A stretch of DNA of 64,000 bases from Rhabdophis nuchalis. Its lineage: Eukaryota; Chordata; Lepidosauria; Squamata; Natricidae. Shown one piece after another: positions 11,687-26,100 of the stretch; the stretch's first letter is position 1, and every line of letters starts with the position of its first letter. Made by a program: the position numbers and the translations under genes. The notes below the pieces were generated by a model, which saw only the letters and a list, made by a program, of their open reading frames with translations, had not been told where the DNA came from and ran no database searches. The DNA is taken from contig CM077649.1 of the NCBI GenBank assembly GCA_039707465.1, positions 15,476,501-15,540,500 of the forward strand, read 5' to 3'.

Positions 11687-14600
11687 TTCCTTCCTTCCTT
11701 CCTTCCTTTCCTTTCCTTTCCTTCCCGTTGGGTCACTGGCAGTGGCAGGCCAGATTTACTTCCAGGTACGCCGGTGGAACCCCCTCTCACCGGTTCTCTA
11801 AATTTCACCAACCGGCTCTCGCGAGTAGGTGCGAGCCTGCAGAAACCCACCACTGATCCAAATGCAGTGAATGAATCTAGGATTAGAAAGGTCCATGCCC
11901 CAAAAAATCAAAGCAGTCCCATTTGAGTTGAAGATAAAGAACGGGAATTAAAAGCAAAACAAAAAACAAAACACCCCAACAACCTGGGTTTCATGATCAC
12001 CTCTGGAGGAAAAATACAGTTTATTCTAAACCCTTGCAATCCTTGCCCATCCTTTGCAGTTAGTGGTTAGCAACCAGACAGGTGCCAAATAATGCTGATG
12101 GTTTTTATTTGGTGCACATATATCCAGCTGGAAATGAAAAGAAGCAGCCATCAAAGCAGTTCTGAAACTAGGGGTAAAACATCAGCCCTGGCCTGAGCTG
12201 CTATTTAATAGTCCAGCATCTGTTGTTTTCAAGGGAAAGATCCTTTAAGTCACCAATTAGCTGGGTTTTAGCTGGGTTTTGATATGCAAATTATGCAGAG
12301 TTGTTGAAGACATAAATTGCCCAAAGTTTAATAAAACTGACAAGAGTTCTTTTCTCTATTGAAAAGCCTCTTCTATTTCCAAGTTCTGGTGTTTCTCCTC
12401 TACTACACAAAAGCTATCTATTCAATGGAATAACTACAGCCAATTACAGTGACACTGAGGCTCTTGGCACTTCAGTGTGTATATTGGTGAGCGTAGAATA
12501 CTGGAAGGATATGTGTCGGAAAGAAATATGATCTCAATTATGTTTGGTAAGCAGGAGAGTATTAATCAAAGTTCGAAATACTGTGGGGAGGGAACACGAA
12601 GGGTAGGAATGCCCTTCTTCAGAGCAATTTCCTTTGGGAGTTAATTTCTAGGACTAGCAATGGCTTCAGGGAAATTATTTTTAATTGGAATCACAACAAT
12701 GGAAAGAGGTAACACCATCCTCTGCACGCCAATAGAGATTATTCTGTTCCACTAAATATATTATGTAGAAAGGCTATATTAGAAACAATAAATGATACCA
12801 CATATTTGTTACATATGATTTCACCATTAATGTGATCCATTCATTAAATTATGTATTGTACAACCTTTTTCCAAGCATGCTAACTAGAGTATGTTTTAGG
12901 AGCATAAATTAACCTAAATTTTTAGGCACACTCTTTCAAGTAAGTTTACCCTGGGCAATATATTGTCTTTCAACTGATATATTGCCTATTACCGTATTTT
13001 TGGAGTATAAGATGCACCCAGGTTTTGAAGAGGCAATTTTTTTTTAAAAGTAGGTAGGTAGATAGAGAGATAGAGAGGGAGAGAAAGAGGGAGAAAACAA
13101 TAGGGAGGGAGGGAGAGAGAGAGTAGTTAGGTAGTTGGTAGGTAAGTAGGTAAAGGGATAGGGAGAGAGGGAGAAATAGAGAGAGAGAAATAAATACTGT
13201 AGATAGGTAGAGAGAGAGAGAAATACAGTAGGTAAGGAGAGAGAGTAGGTAGGTAGGTAGGTAGGTAGGTAGATGTTTCCAGGTGCATTTATCCACGTGC
13301 TGGAGAAGGAAATTGCTGACAACCTGTAGCCTAAAACTTTGTTTCTGCTGGCACAGCACTTGACCAATGTAATTTTCATCAACCACTCTAACTAAACAGC
13401 TTTCCGAAAGGGGGAAAAAAGTTTTAGCACTCTGTAAACCTCCCCAAAATGGCCCATTTTTCACGAAAATGGGCCCATTTTTTTCCAAATAAAAATCATG
13501 AAGAGCCTTGGGGGGGGGCTTGCAGACTGCTGGGGGGGGGGGGGAACAAGCAAAAAGACCTGGCCCGTTTTTCACAAAAACGGGCTGGTTTTTTTTTGTC
13601 AAAAAAATTGCATGAATAGCCTTATGGAAGCTTATGGAGTGCTGCCTGGGGCTGGGGGGCAAAAAACTGCCCGTTTTATGCTCATTTCTGCCCTCCCCAG
13701 CCCCCATGAGTTCTCTGAAAGCCTCCATAAGGGTATGCACAGCCATTTTGGTGAAGGGGGCAGGGCTTCAGGAAGCCAAAAATGCTGTATTCAGTGTATA
13801 AGACGCACCCAGATTTTCAGCCTCTTTTTAGAGGGAAAAAGATGCGTCTTATACTCCGAAAAATATGGTAATTGATTAGGAATCTAAAGGCAAAAAATTA
13901 GTTTGAAATTACACTAAGGGCTAAGCTTGAGTTGGCTAAACTTCCTATTTTAGTCAATTCAAAATACTGGGCAGACTAATAAGTGTAGTGGACCAGTTAT
14001 TTAAATAAATCATTAAGTGAAAGTAATCAAGTTACAATTTGCATTGTTGTTTGTGCTAACATGGAATTCCATTTTTTAAAAATCATGTTTAAAGAGATAC
14101 ACTTGTATTACTTATGACCAGGGGTCTGCAAAGTCGGCTCTTTTAAGACTGGTGGACTTCAACTCCCAGAGTTCCCCAGCCAGCATAGCTGGCTGGGGAA
14201 TTCTGGGAGTTGAAGTCCACCAGTCTTAAAAGAGCTGACTTTGCAGACCCCTGACTTATGTCATCTTGTTCAATTCATCACAGCATTGAGTATACTCAAG
14301 TCTTTCTGTCAGGCCTGCAGGCCATCTTCTCTTTTGGATCTTTGGCCTGCCACACTTTCTATTATTCTACTATGCGTTTCTATTGTGGGAAAATGGGAGG
14401 GGGGATTGTACGGAGTTAGATGCTACGTAGCCAAAAGTAAAATTCCTTTCTAGAATCCAAGGTCATCCTTTGTCTCTGCACCTCTGCATCTGACCGGAAC
14501 TGGATGGGTGGAACTGCCAGCATGGCAGTGGAAGATTGGACCATGTGATGGACTTGTGGATGTGGGGCAAGATCCTGAGCTTTCAACTGGATGGGGAAAA

Positions 14601-17360
14601 CTGAGGAGCTTTCAGATTCGGGTCTTCCCAGATGTGCCAACATGGCTTTCTTAATAAATTGGAACCTTGAGCAATACTTTGCCTTAGATTCTAATTTAAT
14701 TTTGGAAGCTCTTTGGAACCCCGACACTTTCTTTGAATTTGATGTGATCATCGTAATCCTAACCAAAAAAGAAAAGCGAGAGAGAGGGAATATATGGCTG
14801 TCTTTGGCCCAAAGCATCTCCCTGATCAGCAAAAGCAAAGAGACATGGTATGCTTACTTACCTCCTTATACAGGAATTTATGCTGAACTTATAACAAGCA
14901 TATGCAGCCAAACTCAGAAACCAGTGTTGTCCCTTCCACTCTGTCAGCCAAATCTTTCAATTTTAGAGGGGGATTTGAAGGAAAGACTATTAAGAAAGTG
15001 AGCCTTGCTCTTCCTTACAATATAATTCAAGTCTACTATTTATTTCTTAGTTTGCTTTATATGCCACCTTCTTCTTCAGTGACTTGTTCTTCAGTCCATC
15101 AGTTTCCAGGGATCTTTCAATTTAGTTTTTTAATTTTTGAGGGGGTTGTGCTATCCCAGGTGGAACTTATGTATAAGGTACAGATCTTTCTGGACGCCCA
15201 GTTCTTGCTCAGTGAAAAGGTGGCAACCATAGTCAGGAGGGCCTTCATCCAGATACATTTAATGTGCTAATTATCACCTGTCCTGGACCAAAAAGTTGTT
15301 CTCACAGTCACTGATGACTTAATTATTCTCATTTGGACTACTGTAATGTGCTGCCCTGGCCTCTACCCTTGAAGGCTACAGCTGGTCCAAAATGAAATGG
15401 TGCAAGTGGCCACGGGCGCATCCTGTATTGCTTGACTTATGACCACAATTGAGCCCAAAATTTACTTTGTTCCAAAGTGAGAAATTTGTTAAGTGAGTTT
15501 GGTCCCATTTTCTTCTCCCTTTTCTAGCCACATTTGTTAAGAGAATCACTGCAATTGTTAAACTAGTAACACAGTTACAATACAATACAATAGCAGAGTT
15601 GGAAGGGACCTTGGAGGTCATCTAGTCCAACTCCCTGCCTAGGAAGGAAACCCTATACCATTTCAGACAAATGGCTATCCAACATCTTCTTGAAGACTTG
15701 CAGTGTTGGGGCATTCACAACTTCTGGAGACAAGCTGTTCCACTGATTAATTGTTCTAACTGTCAGGAAATTTCTCCTTAGTTCTAAGTTGCTTCTCTCC
15801 TTGATTAGTTTCCACCCATTGCTTCTTGTTCTGCCCTCAGGTGCTTTGGAGAATAGCTTGACTCCCTCTTCTTTGTGGCAGCCCCTGAGATATTGGAACA
15901 CTGCTATCATGTCTCCCCTCGTCCTTCTTTTTATTAAACTAGACAGTTCCTGCAACCGTTCTTCGTATGTTTTAGTCTCCAGTCCCCTAATCATCTTTGT
16001 TGCTCTTCTCTGCACTCTTTGTAGAGTCTCCACATCTTTTCTACATCGTGGCGACCAAAACTGAATGCAGTATTCCAAGTGTGGCCTTACCAAGGCATTA
16101 TAAAGTGGTATTAACACTTCCCGTGATCTTGATTCTATCCCTCTGTTGATGCAGCCTAGAACTGTGTTGGCTTTTTTGGCAGCTGCTGCACACTGCTGGC
16201 TCATATTTAAATGGTTGTCTACTGTTAAGTGAATCTCGTTCCCTCATTACATCGCTTGTCAGAAGGTTGCAAAATGATGATCGCATGATCCCAGGACACT
16301 GAAAACATCATAAATGTCAGTCAGTTGCCAAGCATCCAAATGTAAATCACGTGACCATGGGGATGCTGCAATGGTCATAAGTGTGAAAAGTGATCATAAC
16401 TTACTTTTTCAGTGCAGTTATAACTTTGAGTGAACTTTAAGTGAACTGTTGTAAGTCGAGGATTACCTGTACAGATTTGGATATATGGTTCAACTGAAAT
16501 CTCACTAAGGCAACCACGCTTATTTCTAAAACTCCAAAGCATTGCTCGGTTTATTTCTTTATGGGTGAGCACTGAGTTGCATCCTGGAATTCTGTTCAAT
16601 GGGATTTCTTGGCACAAGCGTTTTAATATTTTAGTTGGCTGGTCTTTCCAATTCTTTGTTTTCCCTCCTCTGATTCTTTTCTTTTTCCTTAGTAATGGAT
16701 ATTTTGTCTGATAGTTATTATGCCCTGTGACTAAGATCAAGAGAAATCCACATAAACTGTTTAAAAGTACAAATGGCTCGGGACCTAGCTATATGCGAGA
16801 CCGTCTCCTGCTCCATACATCCCTTCGACCGATCCGCTCCCACAGAGAGGGCCTTCTCCGGGTGCCGTCGGCCGGGCAATGCCGGTTGGCGGCACCCAGG
16901 GGAAGGGCCTTCTCTGTGGCGGGCCCTACCCTCTGGAACGACCTGCCCTCCGAATTACGCACCATCTCAGACCTCCGCCTTTTCCGCCAGCGTCTTAAAA
17001 CGCACCTATTTCAACAAGCCGGCCTAGCATAACCTCCCGTTTCTGACTCTTATTAGCTGTAAATTTTAATTAGGGGGATTTTAAATTGTTTTAGCACAGG
17101 GTATGGGTTTAATAGGTTTTTAATAATGGTATTTTGTATATTTGTATTGTTTTTTAAATTTTCCTGTGCGCCGCCCTGGGTCCTTTTTAGGAGAAGGTGC
17201 GGGTTATAAATTCAAGGAAAAAAAATATTTTATGTAAAAATAAGATGAAAAAAATCCTTGAGTAAGCAGCATTTTAAAACACCAGCAGGAACAGGTCAGT
17301 TTAAAGCACCTAAGCTGCAAGGAGAAATATTTTTTTGCAAGGCAGAGACCCATCTGACTT

Positions 17361-17437
<77 letters not shown>

Positions 17438-20400
17438 TTTATTTGTATACCGCGTCCTCTCCCCAAAGGGACTCGGAGCGGTGCAAAGGGAAATTTAAAA
17501 TGGCAATAGAAAATACATAAATAGAGTAAGTAAAAACAAATTAAACTAAAATTATCCCTGTGCTAAAATCCCCAATTATAAATTGACTAAAAACCCCTAA
17601 AACCCTATTAGACGGAAGACTGACCTAGGCCGGCCAAGCAGAAAAAGTGTGTTTTAAGTTTTTGATGGAACAATGGGATCTGAAGCTCCCTCTGAAGATC
17701 ATGACCTACTTGTAAGTCATTGCTTGACTTACTTAAGTAAGCCATTGCTTGACTTACTTAAGGTACATTGCTTATACCTGGAAGTTAACAATCTCCAGGT
17801 AATGGTAACAACTGCATATTTAACATCTACTATTAATTTATGTCATACACTCACAGTTGCTCAATTCCAAGAATTATGAATTGGGAAACAACCAGAAGCA
17901 TTCAACTCCCATGCTAATGGGAGTCAGGAAAGGCAATTTCCCCCCCTATGGGATAAAAAAAACTAATGTTATATAACCCTTAAATTCTAGAATAAAGAGT
18001 TCTCACTTAAACTTTGTCAGCCTACCATATTGGGGAAGGTAATCCATTTTTGTTGAACAGAAGTCCATTTCATGGGCAGACCTGCCATAAGAGGCCGAAT
18101 AGATGTTCAGAAATTTAGATTCATGGCAGTGTAGTTTCAATTCTTCATTTTCACACACTGATCTAGTTTTATATTCACCTGAAAGAGAAAAGGACAAAAA
18201 GCAACAGTGAGAGATAACTGGGCTGTTGGATAAGCGATTAAAAAAAATATTATGTGCAGGTCCTGTTGCCACTTGTGTAAGCAGAGGCTAGTGTGGAGAT
18301 AAATGGTGAAAGCATCACATATTTACTGAGAGATCCAGCTAAGACAATTATAGTTCTACATTGGGGCTTGTTAACTCATATAATTTAGTCTTGTGACTTA
18401 CAGAATGGACATCTTTTTGGAACAATATTTCAATGTATAAATAGATTTATGGAGAGATTTCTTAATGTTAAATATTTTAATGTTGAATTAATGTTGAATT
18501 ATATTACAATACAATACAATAGCAGAGTTGGAAGGGACCTTGTAGGTCTTCTAGTCCAACCCCCTGCGTGGGCAGGAACCTTATACCATTTCAGACAAAT
18601 GGCTATCTAACATCTTCTTAAAGACTTCCAGGGTTGGGGCATTCACAACTTCTGGAGGCAAGCTGTTCCAGAGGTTAATTGTTCTAACTGTCAGGAAATT
18701 TCTCCTTAGTTCTAAGTTGCTTCTCTCCTTGATTAGTTTCCACCCATTGCTTCTTGTCCTGCCCTCAGGTGCCTTGGAGAATAGTTTGACTACCTCTTCT
18801 TTGTGGCACCCTCTGAGATATCGGAACACTGCTATCATGTCTCCCCTGGAGATATTAACAAGAGGAGGGAAGAGAGCAGGAATATATAAAAGTGGAGAGT
18901 CCATCCACAATTTCTGAATTGCCGAGGAAGTCAAAACGAAACACCAGGCCACCTGATCGTTATCAGGCAAGTCAGGTCTATAGGAAAAATACATTTTTTT
19001 GGCAAAATACACTGAGATAGCAACATACCGAGATTACGATCAGACGATGTGGAAAGCTGCGATGGATAAGAAGGTGAAACAATGAAAGAATCTGGAAATT
19101 TAAGAGTAAGTTACAAAACCCACAGGGGATAAATATAAAAAGAGTCCAAGTGAAGACCGGGAAATCAAAAGAGATTACATATAAAATATGATAGATGGAA
19201 CAGGAAGTAATCAGTCTGTAACTGGTTATAACGAAGAGTATGCAACAAGGCAAATACTCTCAGGGCAGGATAATGTGTGTAATCAATCACCTGGAAATGG
19301 AGATGGTGTATCTGCATGCACTGTGAGAGCATATGATATACATGCAGAGGTTACTGGGTAATGAAGAAGGCTAAACAACATCACTGTTGTTAAGGAACAG
19401 TCAATAAGGTTTTAGACAATCTGGGTTTTTGAAGTGTATCAATTATTAGGAGATTGAGGTATTGAAGTAAGTCCAATTGATGTATATGAGGACAATCAAG
19501 CAGCTCTTCTTGTTCTGCCCTCAGGTGCCTTGGAGAATAGCTTGACTCCCTCTTCTTTGTGGCAACCCCTGAGATATTGGAAGGCTGCTATCATGTCTCC
19601 CCTAGTCCCTCTTTTATTAAACTGTATTTCCCCCCCCTCTCTATGGGCCACCTGGGAGTTTGCTATCCAGTGCCTTTTTGGCCCTCCATATGAGGCCTCT
19701 TCCAACACTAACAGTTGAAAAGCAGTATGATGTGCGGGGCTACAGGGAGGTGAAAACATGATCAGTGGGTACATTTTACATTTGTGTACCTTGCACATGA
19801 CATACGTGTGCTAGGCACAAAATGAGTTGGTATTCTATTATCGGAAGTCCTTGTGAACATGGTGTGAAAAATTGAGGTAAATCGGTCCAGTAGTTTTTGA
19901 GATTAGTGGATTCGTACAAACTATTTTACATTTTTATTTATATAGATTGTCCAACATTACATAGAAGTATACGAATTGGGAAGACTAATGCACTCAAGAA
20001 TATCCTCCAGATTTTACACAGTAATTTAATTGGTTTGCACACTGTGCTAAGCTACACTTTCTATAACCATAGTTTACTTACTAAACTACAATCCACATAA
20101 CACGCAAACCCCTTAACTAATATTTCTTCATTATCAGCTACTACTAGCCAGTTCTTCCTGCTCTGGGTGCCCTCCTGTTATAGGGACTCCAGTACAAAGA
20201 ATTCTTATCAAATTTCATCCTGGTTAGGGAAATTCATCAATCTATAAGATGCCCACATTGAGTAAGGGTAAGTACAATAAACATTTTTACATATGATTGC
20301 AATGATTGGATTTAGTAGGTCAGGGCTTTGCAGAAATCCATGCAAGGATTTTTGTGTTGTTATTACACTTTAAACCAAGGTCTTCAACCTTGGCAACTTT

Positions 20401-23075
20401 AAGCCTGGCAGACTTCAACTTCCAGGGGTTGCCAAGGTTGGAGACCCCTGATTTAAACTGACCCCTGATTTAAACTGAAAGAAACAGACATAAAAAATGG
20501 CCATTCTACAAATTACTTACTAGGTCGGCACTTAAAGGAGACTAGGAGGTATTTAGTGACTCCTGGACATAACTCGGATCCAAAAAGTCGACTGTTAACA
20601 AGGAGTTGGCAGTCTCTCAGGTCCTGGCATTCGTCGAGGACTTTCTAAAACAGTGACCACAAAAGAAAAGTCTTTAAAAACTCTTTAAAAAACTATACAA
20701 CAATGCAAATCCTGACTATTTAAGATCTATCATGACAAACTTTACTCGCTGATTAACAGTAATATATTTATTCATTAGAGTACTAAAATAAGATTTCCAA
20801 AGCAAATAATGTGAAATAATATTATTAACAAATTACTACCAGAGATGTTCTAAAGCAGGGGTCCCCAACCTTTTTGGCACCAGGGACCGGTATCATGTTA
20901 AAAAAATTCCGCGGACCGGTGGCCATGGCTCGGCCGCCGTAGAGGGGGAGCGGGGGAACAGGCGGCGCATGCGCGCAGGGGAGTGAGTCGGCTCACTCGC
21001 CCCTCTCGGGGCCCCAACGGGTAAGGCCACACTTGGAATACTGCATTCAGTTTTGGTCGCCACGATGTAGAAAAGATGTGGAGACTCTAGAAGGAGTGCA
21101 GAGAAGAGCAACAAAGATGATTAGGGGACTGGAGACTAAAACATATGAGGAACAGTTGCAGGAACTGGGTATGTCTAATTTAATGAGAAGAAGGACCAGG
21201 GGAGACATGATAGAAGTGTTCCAATATCTCAGGGATTGCCACAAAGAAGAGGGAGTCAAACTATTCTCCAAGGCACCTGAGGGCAGAACAAGAAGCAATG
21301 GGTGGAAACTAATCAAGGAGAGAAGCAACTTGGAACTGAGGATAAATTTCCTGACAGTTAGAACAATTAATCAGTGGAACAGCTTGCCTCCAGAAGTGGT
21401 AAATGCCCCAACACTGCAAGTCTTCAAGAAGATGTTGGATAGCCATTTGTGTGAAATGGTATAGGGTTTCCTGCCTAGGCAGGGAGTTGGACTAGATGAC
21501 CTCCAAGGTCTCTTCCAACTCTGGTATTGTATTGTATTGAATGGTGACTAAAGGAGTCGTTGTAATTTGAGGACCATCTGTTTTTAACCTACTGTAGTTG
21601 TAATTCAAACTCTTCAAAATTCCCCTCAACCTAGGAAAAACTAAATAAATATTGGCGTTGACAACTGAAGCTCTTAATCATTCTCCATGGATCAGGTGGT
21701 TCTATTAGAACAGGGGTCTCCAACCTTTGCAACTTTAAGTCTGAAGGACTTCAGCTCCCAGAATTCTCCACCCAGCAAAGCTGGCTGGAGAAGTCTGGGA
21801 GCTGAAGTCCTTCAGATTTAAAGTTGCAAAGGTTGGAGACCCCTGTATTAGAAGGTTGCCTGCATCTGTTGGGTGGCTCAACTTGTGATTCTAATAGCAA
21901 AATAATACTGCGTGTTGCATTTTATAAATGAGGATGCAATTCCTATGCTTCTTTATTAGACTTCAGGAGCCTTCCACGCCACCAGCATTTCTGTGCACAA
22001 CGACTTTCTCAAAAAGCAATGTGGAAGCAACCCACAATTTTCTCCATCTATTTCAATCTTGAAATAAGAGAACCAGCAAATAGCATACATCAGTCAACAT
22101 TCACCTTCTTCCCTGCATCTGGCCAAAGGAAGAGTTCAAAGACTATAACCTAAACCCATGATGGCGAACCTATGGCACGGGTGCCACAGATGGCATGCGG
22201 AACCATTTCTTAGGGCATGTGCTGGCCAACTGATTTAGGCCTTCTTTTGAGGCCGTTTTACATTCTCTTGAGGCTTCAGGGAAGCTCCTGAAGCCTCTGG
22301 AGGTGGGGGGGAGGCTGTTTTCACCCTCCCCAGGCTCCTAGAAAGCCTCTGGAGCCTGGGGAGGGCAAAAAAAAGCACACCAAAAGCACGGGGTCATGCA
22401 GATAGCATTATGGGTGTGGCACGCCTAAGCACGCCCCCCCCTACACTCCCCCTGCTTTTGGCACGCGAGCCAAAAAAGGTTAGCCATCACTGACCTAAAC
22501 TATATCCTTTCCCCAGAGCTCAAATGACAATACCTTACACTCCTTTCATATAAAAAGGAAGCAGAATACAGGTAGTCCTGGACTTACAACAGTTAATTTA
22601 ATGACCGTTCAAAGTTACAACAGCACTGAAAAAAGTGACTCATGACCGTTTTTCACACTTACGACCATTGAAACGTTCCCATGGCCATGCGATTGGGATG
22701 CTTGGCAATTGGTTCATATTCATGACGGTTGCAGTGCTCAAGCATGGAAATGGTCTGGATACTTATAGATTAAAATTTTCCTTCAGAACTTGAGCAAAAA
22801 ATCATGTATATAAAGTGTTTACTCTGGAAAATAATACTCTAATTTGGTTATTTTTCTATTTCAGAGAGCTTAAATAGGAACAATCAGATGTGTTTCTAAG
22901 AATATCCTGGTGTATTTTGGAACAACTGGAAGTTTTTTAAATTAATATAAAACCAGAAAAATATTTTTCCTTTCAGTCCAGTCAGAACACCAAGTACAGA
23001 TGTGAATTCATTTTAAAAAAAAGCTGGACTTTCACAGATTACTTTTCCACTATTGCAAAGCAGCACTTATAAATC

Positions 23076-23142
<67 letters not shown>

Positions 23143-26100
23143 CTATACCGCCCTTCTCCCTTTCGGGACTCAGGGCGGTGTACAGCCAGAATAAAAATGA
23201 TAATACAGAATTTAAAAAACAGTATTAAAAAGAAATATTAAATAACTGGCCGTTATTTAAAATCCCAAACTAAAATCACTATTAAAAATCCCTTTAAAAT
23301 TATGATAGCCCGGCAGCGCAAAATAAGTGCGTCTTCAGGGCCCGATGGAAGACATGTAGGTCCGAGATTGTCCTTAGTCCAGGGGGTAGGTCATTCCAGA
23401 GGGCGGGAGCTGCCACAGAGATGGCTCTCCCCCTGGGGGTCGCTGGCCGGCATTGTTTAGCCGCCGGCACCCTGAGGAGGCCCTCTCTGTGGGAGCGAAC
23501 TGGACGGTGGGAGGTATTTGGTAGCAGGAGGCGGTCTTGCAGGTAACCAGGTCTTCTAGCACATGGCACTATGGAACTTCTAGCACATGGAACTTCTAGT
23601 ACATGGCACTATGATTCTCCCCTGATAACTATGATTTTATTAAGTGTGATGTCATGGTGGTTTCTATCTTATCTTTCGTGGTTGCAAAGTTCCTTAAGAA
23701 CAATCACATTTATAGGAATATTCTACGTAAACATATTGGACAAATGCTGTACTGACTATAATACCCTTTACTTCCAAGTATGTATGTGCAAGGACTGCAT
23801 TAGGTTGGCTAAATGCTGCTTTTTACAAAATAGGAAAGACCAGAAGAAAGAAGTGGATGGGTTGGGGTCTGCAAAGTTGGCTCTTTTAAGACTGGTGGAC
23901 TTCAACTCCCAGAATTCCCCAGCCAGCTAGGCTGGCTGGGGAATTCTGGGAGTTGAAGTCCTCCAGTCTTAAAAGAGCCAACTTTGCAGACCCCTGGGTT
24001 AGGACAAAAATGAACAAACACCTATATATTTGTAATATAATCTGCCCCAATCAATCCAATGCAGGATTAAGATCTATACCACACTGACCCCCATATGCTT
24101 CACATTCCCACTCAATGTAAAAAGCAAACTATGAAATACATTAAAAATGGAAAGATGGCATACTTAAAGGCAAATTACAAAGCTTCACCTTTATATCAAA
24201 GATTTTACTATACATTTGTCTCAAAATGGCTTTTTAGGAAAAACATTATGGGGGGGGGGGGGTTGCAGTGATTGGATGTGTTCTTATCTAGCCAGTGATA
24301 GGATTTAAGAAAGCGGTTACATATAGACTATCTACCACCAAAAAACACAGTGGAGATTTCTGCTTAGCAATAAGAGAAGACTATCTTTATTATGATCCAA
24401 GTACTGCATACTGAGTGCTTGTTATTACTAAAACAAAATAAAAAGCAATTAACTATAATAGTAATCCTAAATAAATCATCAGGACTTGTTTTCGTGTTCA
24501 TGTTCTTCAATTTTTATATTCAAATCTAGTTTGTAACTAAAGTATTATACCTTGTTTCTTTTTCTTCTTTTGAAATCCATCAAAATAGTATTAAGACAAA
24601 CATGGATTGTAGAAAGGCTGGTTTGCCTGTTTATAGCAGAAAAGTACTCTCCAACTATATATATGTGACACAGTGTATGTTTGTGTGTGTGTGGGTGTGT
24701 GTGTTGCATTTGTGCTGATAAATATATCTCACATACATATACATATACACATACACATACACATACATATACATAGTGTCCTAAAAATGTGAGTTTCAGG
24801 TGTAGTTATAAAAGAAACAGACATGATGATCTCCGGAACTTTAAAATATAAACAGGGCTAATCACAGGTGAGAGGCGAGTGAATGGACCTATCACGCGTG
24901 CAATGGCTAAATTGATTAACATTGTATAAAGGCAAGCATCCTTTTATGGCTTTTACACTGTGACGATGTTAGCAGTTGCTAACGAAAGCTCAGTGAGCAA
25001 TATATTTTTAAATATATTTTATATTTTAAAGTTCCGGAGATCATCATGTCTGTTTCTTTTACTTATACATATACATATATATAATTTTATTCCCTTTTCT
25101 GTGGTAACTAGAATAATGCTCAAATATTATTTCTCCATTTAATATAGCAGGGTAAAACACGGGATAAAATGCAGAACCAAAACCAAAATCAGTGAGTTTG
25201 CTTCTAAACTCAGTCTGCAATATGAAACTTCAACCTACAATCCTATCTGCTTTGCATCCTCTACAGTTCAGAGGTAAGTATTTATAGGGATTGAATGAAT
25301 ACAATGGGAACTCATGTGTAAATATCATGCCAATTAGGAGGACTAAAGATCCTATTGTGTAGGGTACATTCAAGTCTGACCACTTTTTTGACATCATTTG
25401 TGTTCAGGAAAAGACTTTCCTATTCTTTATGTTGCTATTTCTAAGTTATTCTATTAAGAAAAGAATTCTTGTCTTAGAAGAGGGCTTCATTAGCAACATT
25501 CCCAGAAAACGTAAGTATAGTTAGCCAATATATATGATGAAGTGCCTGGGCTGCAGCATTATTATGGCTTGGAACATAAAAATGCTCTACAATTTTATTT
25601 TCATGTCTCCAAGAAGGCAGTCAAAAATGCCAAAGGTGGGAAATCAGAAAATCTCTGTATAGATCCTCTGAATTGCTAGCCTAGTACTAAATAGTCTTCT
25701 TGCTACAAAATTGGCTGGTTGATATTTCAATATACTTATTACTGGTAGCATTCCATTATCTTATACTGTGCTATAAATTCTGTGGCTGATTAAAAATTTG
25801 GAGCCAAATTTTTTCTGTTGGCAATATAAATTTAAGTCTTTCGAGGAAACTCCACTGACCTAAACTAATGCCAAGACAATTCTAACAAAACTAGTGGATT
25901 GGCACAAATTAACATTGGACCATTGGTCATGAATCTTAATAGAGATTCACATTGTTGGATGGTCTTTTGTCCCCAATCTGCTTGGCAAGAGAGGAACTCA
26001 GACAGCTCATCTGTGACAACTCTTCCCACCTCCCAAACTGGATTGATTTTACGATGCTGAGACCCTGCTCCAATGTGCTCTTGAATAGCTTGTGCCACTC

